56,894 nucleotides of DNA from an uncultured Clostridium sp. (GCA_947575605.1 CANPNZ010000010.1:1-56894); one strand, 5' to 3'; positions 1 through 8,967 are shown, counted from the first letter of the stretch. Notes: a model not told the origin generated them from the sequence alone. Translations and numbers: made by a program.

Positions 1-1
1 G

Positions 2-121
2 ATTCCTTTTGAAGAAAAAATGAAAACATTGACAACCGAATTAAAGGCACAATTTGAAGAATCTCATAAACTAGAAGAAGAAATAAGAAAGAACTTAGGT
101 GCTATTGGATATGAAATATAG
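2..121 (+). CDS. hsdM: Type I restriction-modification methylase HsdM, C-terminal end only
   Basis: The open frame enters from the left edge and ends in TAG at 119-121. The visible 39 residues end in a Glu/Lys-rich helix (FEESHKLEEEI, then LGAIGY), the usual C-terminal tail of HsdM, the N6-adenine methyltransferase subunit of type I restriction-modification enzymes. The catalytic domain lies outside the window. The stop overlaps the ATG of the hsdS gene (111), which implies translational coupling. Identity rests on this tail and on the hsdS-hsdR order that follows. Confidence 0.7.
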   Translation: MPFEEKMKTLTTELKAQFEESHKLEEEIRKNLGAIGYEI

Positions 122-679
122 ATTAGGAGAAATAGCGACTTTTTCACAAGGTAAGCAAGTATCCTTAAAAGAACAATATCGTTACCATAAAGAAAATAGG
201 CAAAGATTTATAAGAATCGTAGACTATACAAATACTAACGAACCAATAAGATTTGTTGATGATTATGGAAAAAAGTATTACGCCGATAAAGATGATTTAG
301 TAATGATTCGATATGGCTCACAAACAGCAGGAAAAGTAGTTATGGAAAAATCGGGAATTATCGCTAATAATATGTTTAAAATAAATTTAAATAACAAGAT
401 TGTAAGTAATAAATAATGTATTATTATTTATCCCAAAAAAATATATTTGACTATTTAAAAGGTGCACAAAGTTCTTCTACTATGCCTGCGATAAATTTTA
501 GCATGCTAAATAATTTTGTAGTAAATATTCCAAAATTAGAAGAACAAGAAAACATCGTAAAAATTTTAGAAGCTTTGGATAGAAAAAATGAGGATTTTAA
601 TGAAATAATAGTATCTATAAAAGATTTAGCTATTAACTTGGATAACTATACTAATTTAAAGGAATTATTGGGAGATTAA
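111..679 (+). pseudogene. hsdS: Type I restriction specificity subunit HsdS, half-size and split by a frame break
   Basis: HsdS supplies the target-recognition domains that guide HsdM/HsdR. Two pieces are seen. The first, 111-416, starts MKYRLGEIATFSQGKQ; a GTG at 99 is also possible, but ATG 111 overlapping the hsdM stop is better. The second, 416-679, has KGAQSSSTMPAINFS and PKLEEQENIV, typical of the end of one recognition domain and its coiled spacer. Read through, they make one continuous half-subunit of about 190 residues. Adding one base near 413 (AAATA.ATG) would restore the frame, so this is a -1-type lesion and contains no CGG. The TAATG stop/start overlap could allow both halves to be made by reinitiation. 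It is either decayed, a sequencing error, or a real two-piece subunit. Confidence 0.72.
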
Positions 680-683
680 AAAT

Positions 684-3600
684 ATGTTTGATGAAGAAAT
701 TTTAGAAAAAATATCAATGGAGCTATTATATCATTTAGGATATGAATGTATCAATGGATATGAACTACATAGAACAGACTTCTCAAAAGTATTATTAGAA
801 GATGATTTAGTACAAGCAATTGAAAAATTAAATAAAGGAATTAAACAAGAACAGACACAAGAAGCCATGAGACAAATCAGAAATTTAGAACACAATAATA
901 CCATACTAAACAACAAACAATTTACTAAATATCTATTAGAAGGAATTCTTGTACCAGTTCAGAAAAACGGAGAAACAAGATATAAATCAGTAAAAATAGT
1001 AGATTTTCATAACGTTTCTAATAATACATTCAAAGCAATCAATCAATATACAATCATCGAACATAGTGAAAAAAGACCAGATATTATTCTATTTATAAAC
1101 GGATTACCCCTAGTGGTAATAGAGTTAAAATCAACCATAAGAGAAGAAGTAAAATTAGAAGAGGGATATAACCAATTAATGGGCTACAAAGAAGTACATA
1201 TACCAAGTCTATTTTATTATAATCAAATTTTGATCGTAAGTGATGGCGTACAAGCAAGAGCTGGAACCATTACCAGTTCATGGAGTAGATTTTCAGAATG
1301 GAAAAAAATTCAACATACAGATGAAGTAAAAGAAAATATGCCAACCCATCAAACATTATTTAATGGCATGTTAAAAAAAGATAGATTATTAGATATTATA
1401 AATAACTTTATATTATGGAGTGATGACAATAAAATATTATCTGCTTATCACCAATATTTTGGTGTAAAAAAGGCAATAACCAATACAGAAAATGCCATTC
1501 ATAATAAAACTGGAAAAGGAGGATTACTCTGGCATACACAAGGAAGTGGAAAAAGCTTTTCTATGGTATTTTATGCAGGAAATATGATTAAAACGCTAAA
1601 TAATCCAAGTATTGTAATTGTGACAGATAGAAACGATTTAGATAATCAATTATTTTCTACTTTTGCTAAATGTTCTAGCTATTTGAAACAAGATCCAGTT
1701 CAAATAGAAAACCGAAAAGATTTAGAAGAAAAATTAGAAGGCAGAAAATCAGGAGGAATCTTCTTTACGACGCTTCAAAAATTTGAAGAGGAAACAGGTC
1801 TATTTAGTGAAAGAGATAATATTATTGTTGCTGTTGATGAAGCTCATAGAAGCCATTATGGCTTAGAGGCAATCATTAAATTTGATAAAAAGAAAATGGA
1901 AGCCTACAAGAAATTTGGAACAGCAAAATATCTTCATGTTGCCTTCCCTAATGCAACTTATATAGGCTTTACCGGAACACCAGTAGAAACCAAAGATAAG
2001 TCTACTAAAAATATATTTGGTGATATTATAGATGTCTATGATATGACACAAGCCATAATGGATGGTTCAACTGTACCAATTATGTATGAATCCAGAACGG
2101 CAAGAGTAGGATTAAATCAAAAATTATTAGATGAAATTGATGATTATTACCAATTTCTTGAAACAGAAGAAATTGTGGAAGATTGTAAAATAGAAAAGTC
2201 CAAAAAAGAAATGGCAACTATGAAACAAATAATAGAAAATCCAGACAGACTACAATTAATCGTAAAAGATATTATCAATCATTACGAAGAAATAGAAACA
2301 TCTATTGCTAATAAAGCAATGATAGTAGCTTATTCAAGACAATCTGCCTACACCATGTACAACCAATTTTTAGAACTAAAACCAGAGTGGAAAAATAAAG
2401 TTAATATGATAATAACATCAAATAATAAAGATGACAAAGAGTTGCAAAAAGCAATTGGTTCTAAAAAACATAAAAAGCAATTAGAAATAGATTTTAAAGA
2501 TATTGATTCTGACTTTAAAATAGCAATCGTAGTTGATATGTGGCTAACAGGATTTGATGTACCAGAGCTTGGCACGATGTATATAGACAAACCTATGAAA
2601 GCACATAACTTAATGCAAGCAATAGCCAGAGTAAATAGAGTGTATAAAGACAAGACAGGTGGTCTTATCGTCGATTACATCGGACTAAAAAGATGGCTTT
2701 TAGATTCCTTAAAAACTTATACCAAAAGAGATCAAGGAAGAATTGTTGACAATAGCGAATTAGTAAAAGTGTTAATGGACAAGGTAGAACTAATAAGAGA
2801 CTTATTTAATCATTTCTACTATTCACATTTTGGAACTACGACAGATCGTAACAAATATGAAATTATCATGGCAGGAAGTAACTGGATACTTAAAACAGAA
2901 GAAACAAAAAAAGCATTTATGGAATATAGCCATGATATAAAAAGCTTATATTCTCTATGTACAGGGACATTATCACAAGAGATAAAAGATGAAATATTAT
3001 TCTTCCTATCTGTTCGCTCTTTTATTTCAAAATTATCGGGAGAAAAAATGGATGTAAAAGAAATCAATAAAAATGTAGCAGAAATGTTAGAAAAAGCAAT
3101 ACAAAATGACGAAATATTGCAAATAGGCGAACTCCAAAACAGTAATAGACTTTCTCTATTAAGTGATGATATATTGAATAAATTAGCAAAAATGCAAAAG
3201 AAAAATATTGCGGTAGAAATTTTAAATAGAGCTTTAAAAGAATATGTTGAACAAGTTGGAAAAGAAAATGTTGTTTTAATGGAAAAGTTCTCTACTAAAT
3301 TTCAAAAAATAGTAGCCACTTATAACGAAAGAACAACGGTAGAAGATTTAGAAAAAATTATACAAGAATTGATTAATCTTAAAAATGAAATAGATCAAGA
3401 GTTAAAAACAGGAAATAAATACGATTTATCTTCAGAAGAAAGAGCGTTTTTTGATGCCTTAGGCGATGACCCTGAAGTAAAAGATTTAATGAAAGATGAT
3501 ATATTGGTTCAAATAGCAAAAGAATTAGTCGAAACGGTTAATAAAAATATGACGATTGACTGGGATATAAAAAGCGATGCTAGAGCAAGAATGAGAATTG

Positions 3601-3716
3601 AAATTAAAAAATTGCTCATTAAGTACAACTATCCACCAAATAAAAGCGAAAAAGCAGTTCAAACAGTGATTAAACAGGCTGAGTTAAAATGTCATGCATC
3701 GATTGATGTCATATAA
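684..3716 (+). CDS. hsdR: Type I restriction endonuclease subunit HsdR
   Basis: A 1010-residue motor and nuclease subunit of a type I restriction enzyme, which translocates and cuts unmodified DNA in the cytoplasm. An N-terminal PD-(D/E)xK nuclease motif is visible near residues 130-150 (RPDIILF then VIELKS). The superfamily 2 helicase Walker A (HTQGSGKS) is near 284-291 and the DEAH box (VDEAHRS) near 384, followed by the helicase C-terminal domain (TGFDVPELGTMYIDK, ARVNRVYKDK) and a helical C-terminal region. Length is normal for the family. The gene starts 5 bp after hsdS with GGGAG upstream, so it belongs to an hsdM-hsdS-hsdR operon. No in-frame CGG is present. Confidence 0.95.
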   Translation: MFDEEILEKISMELLYHLGYECINGYELHRTDFSKVLLEDDLVQAIEKLNKGIKQEQTQEAMRQIRNLEHNNTILNNKQFTKYLLEGILVPVQKNGETRYKSVKIVDFHNVSNNTFKAINQYTIIEHSEKRPDIILFINGLPLVVIELKSTIREEVKLEEGYNQLMGYKEVHIPSLFYYNQILIVSDGVQARAGTITSSWSRFSEWKKIQHTDEVKENMPTHQTLFNGMLKKDRLLDIINNFILWSDDNKILSAYHQYFGVKKAITNTENAIHNKTGKGGLLWHTQGSGKSFSMVFYAGNMIKTLNNPSIVIVTDRNDLDNQLFSTFAKCSSYLKQDPVQIENRKDLEEKLEGRKSGGIFFTTLQKFEEETGLFSERDNIIVAVDEAHRSHYGLEAIIKFDKKKMEAYKKFGTAKYLHVAFPNATYIGFTGTPVETKDKSTKNIFGDIIDVYDMTQAIMDGSTVPIMYESRTARVGLNQKLLDEIDDYYQFLETEEIVEDCKIEKSKKEMATMKQIIENPDRLQLIVKDIINHYEEIETSIANKAMIVAYSRQSAYTMYNQFLELKPEWKNKVNMIITSNNKDDKELQKAIGSKKHKKQLEIDFKDIDSDFKIAIVVDMWLTGFDVPELGTMYIDKPMKAHNLMQAIARVNRVYKDKTGGLIVDYIGLKRWLLDSLKTYTKRDQGRIVDNSELVKVLMDKVELIRDLFNHFYYSHFGTTTDRNKYEIIMAGSNWILKTEETKKAFMEYSHDIKSLYSLCTGTLSQEIKDEILFFLSVRSFISKLSGEKMDVKEINKNVAEMLEKAIQNDEILQIGELQNSNRLSLLSDDILNKLAKMQKKNIAVEILNRALKEYVEQVGKENVVLMEKFSTKFQKIVATYNERTTVEDLEKIIQELINLKNEIDQELKTGNKYDLSSEERAFFDALGDDPEVKDLMKDDILVQIAKELVETVNKNMTIDWDIKSDARARMRIEIKKLLIKYNYPPNKSEKAVQTVIKQAELKCHASIDVI

Positions 3717-3742
3717 TTTAACAAAATAGTGGGAGAAAAATT

Positions 3743-5671
3743 ATGAATTTAGATGATGATAAGATTTTAGAAATATTTAACGAATATATTGAAAATCCTA
3801 AAATGCAATATGCAATTTTATTAGATGGTGACTGGGGAAGTGGAAAAACCTATTTTATAAAAAATAAATTTGTAAAAGATAATAAAAATATTTTATATAT
3901 ATCCTTATATGGTATAAAAAACAGAGAAGATCTCGATAAAAAGATCTATTATAAGATTTTAGAAAATAATATGCCAGCTAAAATTACTCAATCAAATGGC
4001 ATGCAAAAAGGAATAAAGGTAGCTAAGAAAACAGGTAGTGCTATCTTCAGCATTACAAATGACTTTATAAAAAATGTTTTTAAAATTGATATTTCAAAAA
4101 TAAAAAATATTAGTGGTAGTGAGATAATAAGCCTATTTAAAAATATATCTGATTATATTATTGTATTTGATGATTTAGAAAGATGTGAAATACCTATTAA
4201 TGAAATTTTAGGATACATTAATGACTATGTTGAACATCGAAATGTAAAATGTATTATTGTTGCAAATGAACAAGAAATAAAAAAAATAAGTTATGATAAC
4301 AATTATGAATTAAAAGTATTATCTTGTCTAAAGAACGATATAGATTATGGAGATGAGCAGAATAATACTATTGAAAAAGAAAAAAGTAAAACAATAAATA
4401 TAAATAAAATAAAAGACAGAATTTTTAACCTTTATGAAGGAAATAAAAAATATACAGTAGTAAAGGAAAAATTAATTGGAATAACAATAAAGTATATACC
4501 AAATATAAATAATATATATGATCAATTAATACTAGAATACAAACAACAAAATAAAAAGTTATATGAATTTTTACAAAAAAATAAACAAAATTGTATTGAT
4601 ACACTAGAACTTAATAATTGTAATAACATAAGAACATTAATTTTTATATTAGATAGATTTGAAGGAATTTTTAAAGAAATACATGCCCTTAATATAGATA
4701 AGGAAAGTATAATAATGAATTTAGTATTTGAAAATGTAGTCTTTTCTTCAGTTGGAATAAAAAAAGGAATCGATACAAGAAAAAAATTATCAGGATCCAT
4801 GTGTTCAAGTGATATAACTTTATCAAAAGATTTGAGGCAAAATTACATCAGTTTTTATACAGCCTTTAATTTTGTTGATGATTATATACTTGATGGAAAT
4901 ATTGATAAAGAAAAAATATTAGAATGTATTAACTACTATTTTAGCATTAACTATGAAGAAATGGAAGATAATGATCCCTATAATAAAATAAAAATTTACT
5001 GGGAGTTAGAAGATCAAGAAATCAAAGATACTATACAACAAATTTTAGTTAATATACAAAACGAGAAATATAATTATCAGCTATTTCCCCAAATTATATA
5101 TAAATTATCTTGTATAGAAAATCTAAACTTTGAAAAAGAAAAAATTCAAAACATAATTGAAGAAATGGGAAAATATGTTGAAAAAAAATCAATTGATTTT
5201 ATAGATTTTCATGTATTTGCAGAAAGTGAACAAATATATAAAATATATAATGAACATGTCAAATATATAAAAAATAAAATTAAAATTAATGCTAAAACTC
5301 AACATGCAAATAGCTTAAAAGAAATCATTGAATCTGATGATTGGGGAATAAATTTATATAACTATATAATAGAATATAAAAATCAATTTCTTGACAATAG
5401 ATCCTTTCTTAATGAATTTAATGTTACAGATATTGTAAAAAAAATAAATGAAGCAAATAGTAAGAATATCTATTCTTTTAAGTATTGCATCAATGAAATT
5501 TATGAATTTTCTGATTTAAAAAGTTATTATAGTATTGATTTAAAAAACATAGAAGAATTAATAAATGGTTTAAAAGGACTAGATGAAACAAAATTTGGAG
5601 TTATGAAAAAAGATGCTATAAAATATCTAATTAAATTTCTAAATCAAATAAAAAATGAATTAGAAAAGTAG
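3743..5671 (+). CDS. KAP-family P-loop NTPase
   Basis: 642 residues. A Walker A motif lies near residues 28-36 (GDWGSGKT) and a Walker B near 136-146 (IIVFDDLERC), the signature of KAP P-loop NTPases, a STAND-like group often found in defence contexts. The long Lys/Asn-rich helical C-terminal half has no domain I can name and no obvious membrane segment. It begins 26 bp after hsdR behind GGGAG and is followed by a terminator, so it is probably co-transcribed with the restriction genes. I infer an accessory or independent anti-phage role; the function is not demonstrated. Confidence 0.82.
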   Translation: MNLDDDKILEIFNEYIENPKMQYAILLDGDWGSGKTYFIKNKFVKDNKNILYISLYGIKNREDLDKKIYYKILENNMPAKITQSNGMQKGIKVAKKTGSAIFSITNDFIKNVFKIDISKIKNISGSEIISLFKNISDYIIVFDDLERCEIPINEILGYINDYVEHRNVKCIIVANEQEIKKISYDNNYELKVLSCLKNDIDYGDEQNNTIEKEKSKTININKIKDRIFNLYEGNKKYTVVKEKLIGITIKYIPNINNIYDQLILEYKQQNKKLYEFLQKNKQNCIDTLELNNCNNIRTLIFILDRFEGIFKEIHALNIDKESIIMNLVFENVVFSSVGIKKGIDTRKKLSGSMCSSDITLSKDLRQNYISFYTAFNFVDDYILDGNIDKEKILECINYYFSINYEEMEDNDPYNKIKIYWELEDQEIKDTIQQILVNIQNEKYNYQLFPQIIYKLSCIENLNFEKEKIQNIIEEMGKYVEKKSIDFIDFHVFAESEQIYKIYNEHVKYIKNKIKINAKTQHANSLKEIIESDDWGINLYNYIIEYKNQFLDNRSFLNEFNVTDIVKKINEANSKNIYSFKYCINEIYEFSDLKSYYSIDLKNIEELINGLKGLDETKFGVMKKDAIKYLIKFLNQIKNELEK

Positions 5672-5695
5672 AGAATTTTAAATACTAAATTCTCT
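5670..5695. terminator. Bidirectional intrinsic terminator between KAP gene and sufB
   Basis: A perfect 9-bp stem (AGAGAATTT at 5670-5678, AAATTCTCT at 5687-5695) with an 8-nt loop overlaps the stop of the KAP gene. T-rich DNA follows on the plus side, and the convergent sufB gene ends at 5712, so it can serve both. Confidence 0.7.
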
Positions 5696-5711
5696 GCTTT
5701 TCTCTTTCGCT

Positions 5712-6641
5712 CTATCTCAAAAAACCATTAATAATTTGTTCTTCCGCTTCTTTCTCAGAAAGGCCAAGAGTCATCAACTTAATCAATTGTTCTCCTGCAA
5801 TCTTTCCAATGGCTGCTTCATGAATTAAATTTGCCTCTACGTCATTAGCTGTAATCTCTGGCGTTGCTGTGACTCTAGCACGATCTTTGATAATAGCATC
5901 ACATTCACTATGAGCAAAACATTTATGATTTCCATATATTTTGGAAACAAACAGTTGCTCTGAATCATCCGTTGCCACTGACCTTGAAGTAACATGTGTA
6001 CTTGCATTTTCTCCATTTAGCTTAACATCAAAAATGGTTTTGGCAAATTGTTTTCCATGTGTCATAATTTTTTCTGATACAACAAAATTGGTATTGGCTT
6101 CTAATTCGCCTTTTGTTTCTCTAATTGTTGAATCTACCCCTTTTATTTGACTACTTTCCATTTCTAAGCTACTACCTGCTTTTAAATATACTTCTGTAAC
6201 TGGATTTAAAATTCTTTTTCCTTCTCCCTTTCCTTCTCCATAATGTTTTTCAATATATCTTACTTTTGCTCCCTCTTCTAAGAAAAAACGATGAATCCCA
6301 TCGTGCTTGGAGTCTTTGTGATGATCATTATGAATTCCACATCCTGCTACAATGATTACATTCGCATTTTTTCCAATATAGAAATCATTATAAACTAGAT
6401 CACTCAATCCACTTTCTGTTATAATAACTGGTATATGAATGAATTCAAATTTTGTATTTTCTTTTACATGAATATCAATTCCAGATTTATCCTCTTTTGT
6501 CACAATATCTACATTTTGGGTTACTTTTCTTTCAATCCCTTTCCCATTTTTTCTAATATTATAAGCACCTTTTGAAAAATTCTCTAAATTAGAAACTTCC
6601 TTCAAAAGCGCTTTATCTATTGGATCCATCTTCTCTTCCAT
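5712..6641 (-). CDS. sufB: SufB/SufD-like Fe-S cluster assembly scaffold (SMS-type SufB)
   Basis: 309 residues, far shorter than a canonical SufB (about 470), matching the short scaffold of minimal two-gene SufBC ('SMS') systems. It would form a complex with the SufC ATPase and assemble Fe-S clusters in the cytoplasm. The C-terminal beta-helix core is recognisable: GIHNDHHKDSKHDG, HVTSRSVATDDSE, HSECDAIIKD and the family-typical ATPEITAN followed by HEAAIGKIAGEQL. Cys residues sit in GCGIHN, KCFAHSECD. The gene lies 38 bp downstream of sufC with an AAAGGAA-type ribosome site, in a regulator-sufC-sufB operon. No SufD, SufS or SufU is adjacent. Confidence 0.88.
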   Translation of the reverse strand: MEEKMDPIDKALLKEVSNLENFSKGAYNIRKNGKGIERKVTQNVDIVTKEDKSGIDIHVKENTKFEFIHIPVIITESGLSDLVYNDFYIGKNANVIIVAGCGIHNDHHKDSKHDGIHRFFLEEGAKVRYIEKHYGEGKGEGKRILNPVTEVYLKAGSSLEMESSQIKGVDSTIRETKGELEANTNFVVSEKIMTHGKQFAKTIFDVKLNGENASTHVTSRSVATDDSEQLFVSKIYGNHKCFAHSECDAIIKDRARVTATPEITANDVEANLIHEAAIGKIAGEQLIKLMTLGLSEKEAEEQIINGFLR

Positions 6642-6679
6642 ACGATTTGTTCCTTTCCTTTTTTTTCAAATTCTCTTTC

Positions 6680-7387
6680 TTATTTTTTTATCTTATAACA
6701 TCCTGTTTTAGCAAATGTCTTTCCTAAGATTTCTTTACTTTCTCCTATTTCTTCTATCTTTCCGGCTTTCATTAAAATAACCTCGTCTGCTATATTTAAT
6801 ATTCTTTCTTGATGAGAAATAATAAGAGTGGTTCCCTTAATTAACTCTCCCATTTTTTCAAATACATCAATTAAATTCGTAAAACTCCATAAGTCTATCC
6901 CTGCTTCTGGTTCATCAAATATCGTTAATTTAGCACCTCTTAATGCTACTGTTGCAATTTCGATTCTTTTTAATTCTCCACCAGACAAAGAACTATTTAC
7001 TTCTCTATCTACATATTCTTTTGCACATAGCCCAACTTTTGATAATACTTCACATGCTTCTATTTTGGTCATATCTTTTTTACCTGCTATTTTTAATAAA
7101 TCATATACCGTTATTCCTTTAAATTTAACGGGTTGTTGAAAAGCAAAACTGATTCCTAAATTCGCTCTTTCATCAATATTTAATTCTGTTATATCTTGTC
7201 CCTCTAAGATAACCTTCCCTGAGTCTGGTTTTTCAATTCCCATAATGATTTTTACTAAAGTTGATTTGCCAGATCCATTTGGTCCTGTAATGGCAATAAA
7301 TTTTCCTATGTCTAGTTTTAAGTTAATATGATCTAATATTTTTTTGTTTTCTCTTTCAAAACATATATTTTTTAGTTCTAATAGCAC
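6680..7387 (-). CDS. sufC: Fe-S assembly ATPase SufC
   Basis: 235-residue ABC-type ATPase, soluble and partner of SufB. Walker A (GPNGSGKST) is near residue 35, then a Q-loop region (FQQPVKF), the signature motif (SLSGGELKRIEIA) near 135, Walker B (LTIFDEPEAGID) and the switch His (IISHQER). The SGGELKR and DEPEAGID wording is specific to SufC rather than to transporter ATPases. The start has a GGAGG site. It lies 14 bp after the DtxR-like gene, so the three genes are probably one transcript from the promoter at 7904-7932. Confidence 0.93.
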   Translation of the reverse strand: MLLELKNICFERENKKILDHINLKLDIGKFIAITGPNGSGKSTLVKIIMGIEKPDSGKVILEGQDITELNIDERANLGISFAFQQPVKFKGITVYDLLKIAGKKDMTKIEACEVLSKVGLCAKEYVDREVNSSLSGGELKRIEIATVALRGAKLTIFDEPEAGIDLWSFTNLIDVFEKMGELIKGTTLIISHQERILNIADEVILMKAGKIEEIGESKEILGKTFAKTGCYKIKK

Positions 7388-7401
7388 TTTACTTCCTCCT
7401 A

Positions 7402-7872
7402 TTATTTTCTTTTTTCTCTCAATCTATTTTGAGCTTTTATTTTAATACAATTTCTACACTTTTCATTGTTTGCATCATAATCACAATCTATATCGTCTAA
7501 TTTCATAATCTGTGTGATATATTTGTTTAATTTTTTAACCGTTGATTCTGATATGGCATATTTCATGGCAATAGCTTCTTCCTCCGCTTGTTGTTTATCT
7601 ACCTCTAATATTTCTACTAAAAACATCTTCAGCACATCTTGCTTTTTTATGACTTCAATAGCATAGTTTTCTCCTTCTTTGGTAAGCCTAATGTCTCCAT
7701 ATGCTTTATAATCAATTAACTCCATATCTTTTAATAGATTGACAGCTTTATTAACACTTGGTTTTGTGATTTTTAATTTTATGGCAATGTCTGTTACTCT
7801 AACTTTTTTATTGTTTTTTTCTAATAAATAGATTGTTTTTAGGTATTCTTCCTGTGAACTTGTTAGTTTCAT
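7402..7872 (-). CDS. DtxR/MntR-like metal-dependent repressor of the suf operon
   Basis: 156 residues. The N-terminal winged helix (SSQEEYLKTIYLLE, VRVTDIAIKLKITKPSVNKAV) and following dimerisation helices match the DtxR/IdeR/MntR family, which repress transcription when bound to Fe2+ or Mn2+. The metal-site helix contains EEEAIAMKYAIS. The C-terminus carries three cysteines (C130, C139, C142; C-x8-C-x2-C) before a basic tail, unusual for simple MntR and potentially an extra metal or Fe-S site. It is the first gene of the sufCB operon. A palindromic operator overlaps its promoter, so autoregulation by iron status is likely. Confidence 0.85.
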   Translation of the reverse strand: MKLTSSQEEYLKTIYLLEKNNKKVRVTDIAIKLKITKPSVNKAVNLLKDMELIDYKAYGDIRLTKEGENYAIEVIKKQDVLKMFLVEILEVDKQQAEEEAIAMKYAISESTVKKLNKYITQIMKLDDIDCDYDANNEKCRNCIKIKAQNRLREKRK

Positions 7873-7886
7873 ATGTTTCTCCTTTT

Positions 7887-7904
7887 TGTTAGTCTACGCT
7901 AACA
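7887..7904. promoter_or_regulatory. DtxR-type palindromic operator
   Basis: TGTTAG-N6-CTAACA, a perfect 6+6 bp palindrome of the TTAG...CTAA class used by DtxR-family repressors. It lies directly downstream of the -10 box of the regulator-sufCB promoter, covering the likely transcription start, where bound repressor would block RNA polymerase. Confidence 0.65.
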
Positions 7905-7932
7905 TTTTACTATTCAAAGACTATTTTGTCAA
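7904..7932 (-). promoter_or_regulatory. Promoter of the dtxR-like-sufC-sufB operon
   Basis: On the minus strand: TTGACA (7932-7927), a 17-bp spacer, TAAAAT (7909-7904). Near-consensus sigma-A promoter, overlapped by the operator at 7887-7904. Confidence 0.75.
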
Positions 7933-7938
7933 GCTAAT

Positions 7939-7967
7939 TTGCGAAATCTTCTAAATTATGTTATAAT
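7939..7967 (+). promoter_or_regulatory. Promoter of the 61-residue gene
   Basis: TTGCGA (7939-7944), 17-bp spacer, TATAAT (7962-7967), pointing right toward the small gene at 8028. It is divergent from the suf promoter, whose -35 box lies only 7 bp away. Confidence 0.65.
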
Positions 7968-8027
7968 ATTAAGTAAACTATCGGTAATTTTACTACAAAT
8001 CTATCAAGAAAAAAGAAAGGGGAAATT

Positions 8028-8213
8028 ATGAAAGACAATAAAACAATAGACTATTTCTCAGAAGAATATGATAAATACTTGGAAGATGAGCATTTTCGAA
8101 TACCATCCTTTTTAATTGACGTATTAGATAAGCGCTTTTGTATGCCATCATTCTTGTATGAACTCTTGTCAACACCTGAACCAGAGCAAGTAGTAAAAAA
8201 ACAAGTGCGATAA
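8028..8213 (+). CDS. Small acidic protein, 61 residues, function unknown
   Basis: Supported as a gene by its own promoter (7939-7967), an AGAAAGGGGAAATT ribosome site and a strong terminator at 8222-8251. The sequence begins MKDNKTIDYF and contains two similar segments, HFRIPSFLIDVLDKRF and RFCMPSFLYELLS, suggesting an internal IPSFL/MPSFL duplication of a short amphipathic motif. There is no signal peptide or membrane helix, and I recognise no family. The placement opposite the iron-regulated operon may be coincidence. Confidence 0.7.
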   Translation: MKDNKTIDYFSEEYDKYLEDEHFRIPSFLIDVLDKRFCMPSFLYELLSTPEPEQVVKKQVR

Positions 8214-8221
8214 CTTGTTAA

Positions 8222-8251
8222 CGCCACCATTTGTATCAGCAAATGGTGGCG
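8222..8251. terminator. Strong intrinsic terminator
   Basis: A 12-bp GC-rich stem (CGCCACCATTTG / CAAATGGTGGCG) with a 6-nt loop is followed by TTTTCT. It can serve the small gene on the plus strand and, with the flanking AA/TT, comEA on the minus strand. Confidence 0.85.
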
Positions 8252-8259
8252 TTTTCTAT

Positions 8260-8938
8260 TTATATTGAAATTAAATCCTTTATTTTATGATATTTACTCT
8301 CTCCAATCCCACTTACTTCCTTAATATCCTCTATTTTATTAAATTTTCCTTTTTCTTTTCGATAACTAATAATTTTAGTTGCAGTAGATGGGCCAATTCC
8401 TGGCAAAGTTTCTAACTGTGTCTGTGTTGCTGTATTAATATTAACTTTTGTTTGACGTGTAGAACCACTTTCTTTCTTTTCCTCTTGATTAACACCTCCA
8501 CTTGAAGTTATTATATATTGTTCTGTCATCTGTTCCACTGTATTTTCTGGTTTTGTATTATGATTATTTTCTTGCTCTTGCTTGGTTGGAATATGAATTT
8601 TCATACCATCTTCTAATTTATAAGCTAGATTAATATCTTCCATGCTGGCCTCTTCTTTGATTCCTCCTGCTTTCTCTATGGCATCTGAAATTCTGCTATC
8701 TACTCTCAGTTCCACTACTCCTTCTTTGTTAACCGCTCCTGATACATGTACTAAAATTCTATCATCACTATATGTTTGTTGCTTTTCTACTTCTTCTTGT
8801 TCTGGTATACTATTCTCTAAATCTATTCCGTGTATTACTATTATCTTCTTTGGCATATACATAATAGCAAATAAATCCTGCTACAATGGCTATTACTATT
8901 CCTAATATTATTTTTTGTCTTTTATTTAAATTATACAT
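8260..8938 (-). CDS. comEA: ComEA-like competence DNA-binding protein, needs +1 frameshift at CGG
   Basis: ComEA is a membrane-anchored periplasmic/cell-wall-side protein that binds incoming DNA. The body has an SLBB domain (VHVSGAVNKEGVVELR, GGIKEEASMEDINLAYKLEDG) and C-terminal helix-hairpin-helix repeats (VNINTATQTQLETLPGIG, EDIKEVSGIG). The body alone lacks an anchor. The ATG at 8938 (site AAAGGAAG) opens a frame with a perfect anchor (MYNLNKRQKIILGIVIAIVA, then GFICYYVYA) that reads to an in-frame CGG whose C is at 8830. Skipping that C gives ...SNTGIDLENSIPEQEE and joins the body. Without the shift, the anchor frame ends at a TAG five codons after the CGG. This is one of six CGG frameshift sites in the window. 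Confidence 0.85.
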
Positions 8939-8967
8939 ATAAAAACTTCCTTTCGTTTAAATAATTG

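Noticed and set aside
405..420. HsdS break as part of the CGG frameshift set
   Set aside because: No CGG nearby and the shift is in the opposite direction.
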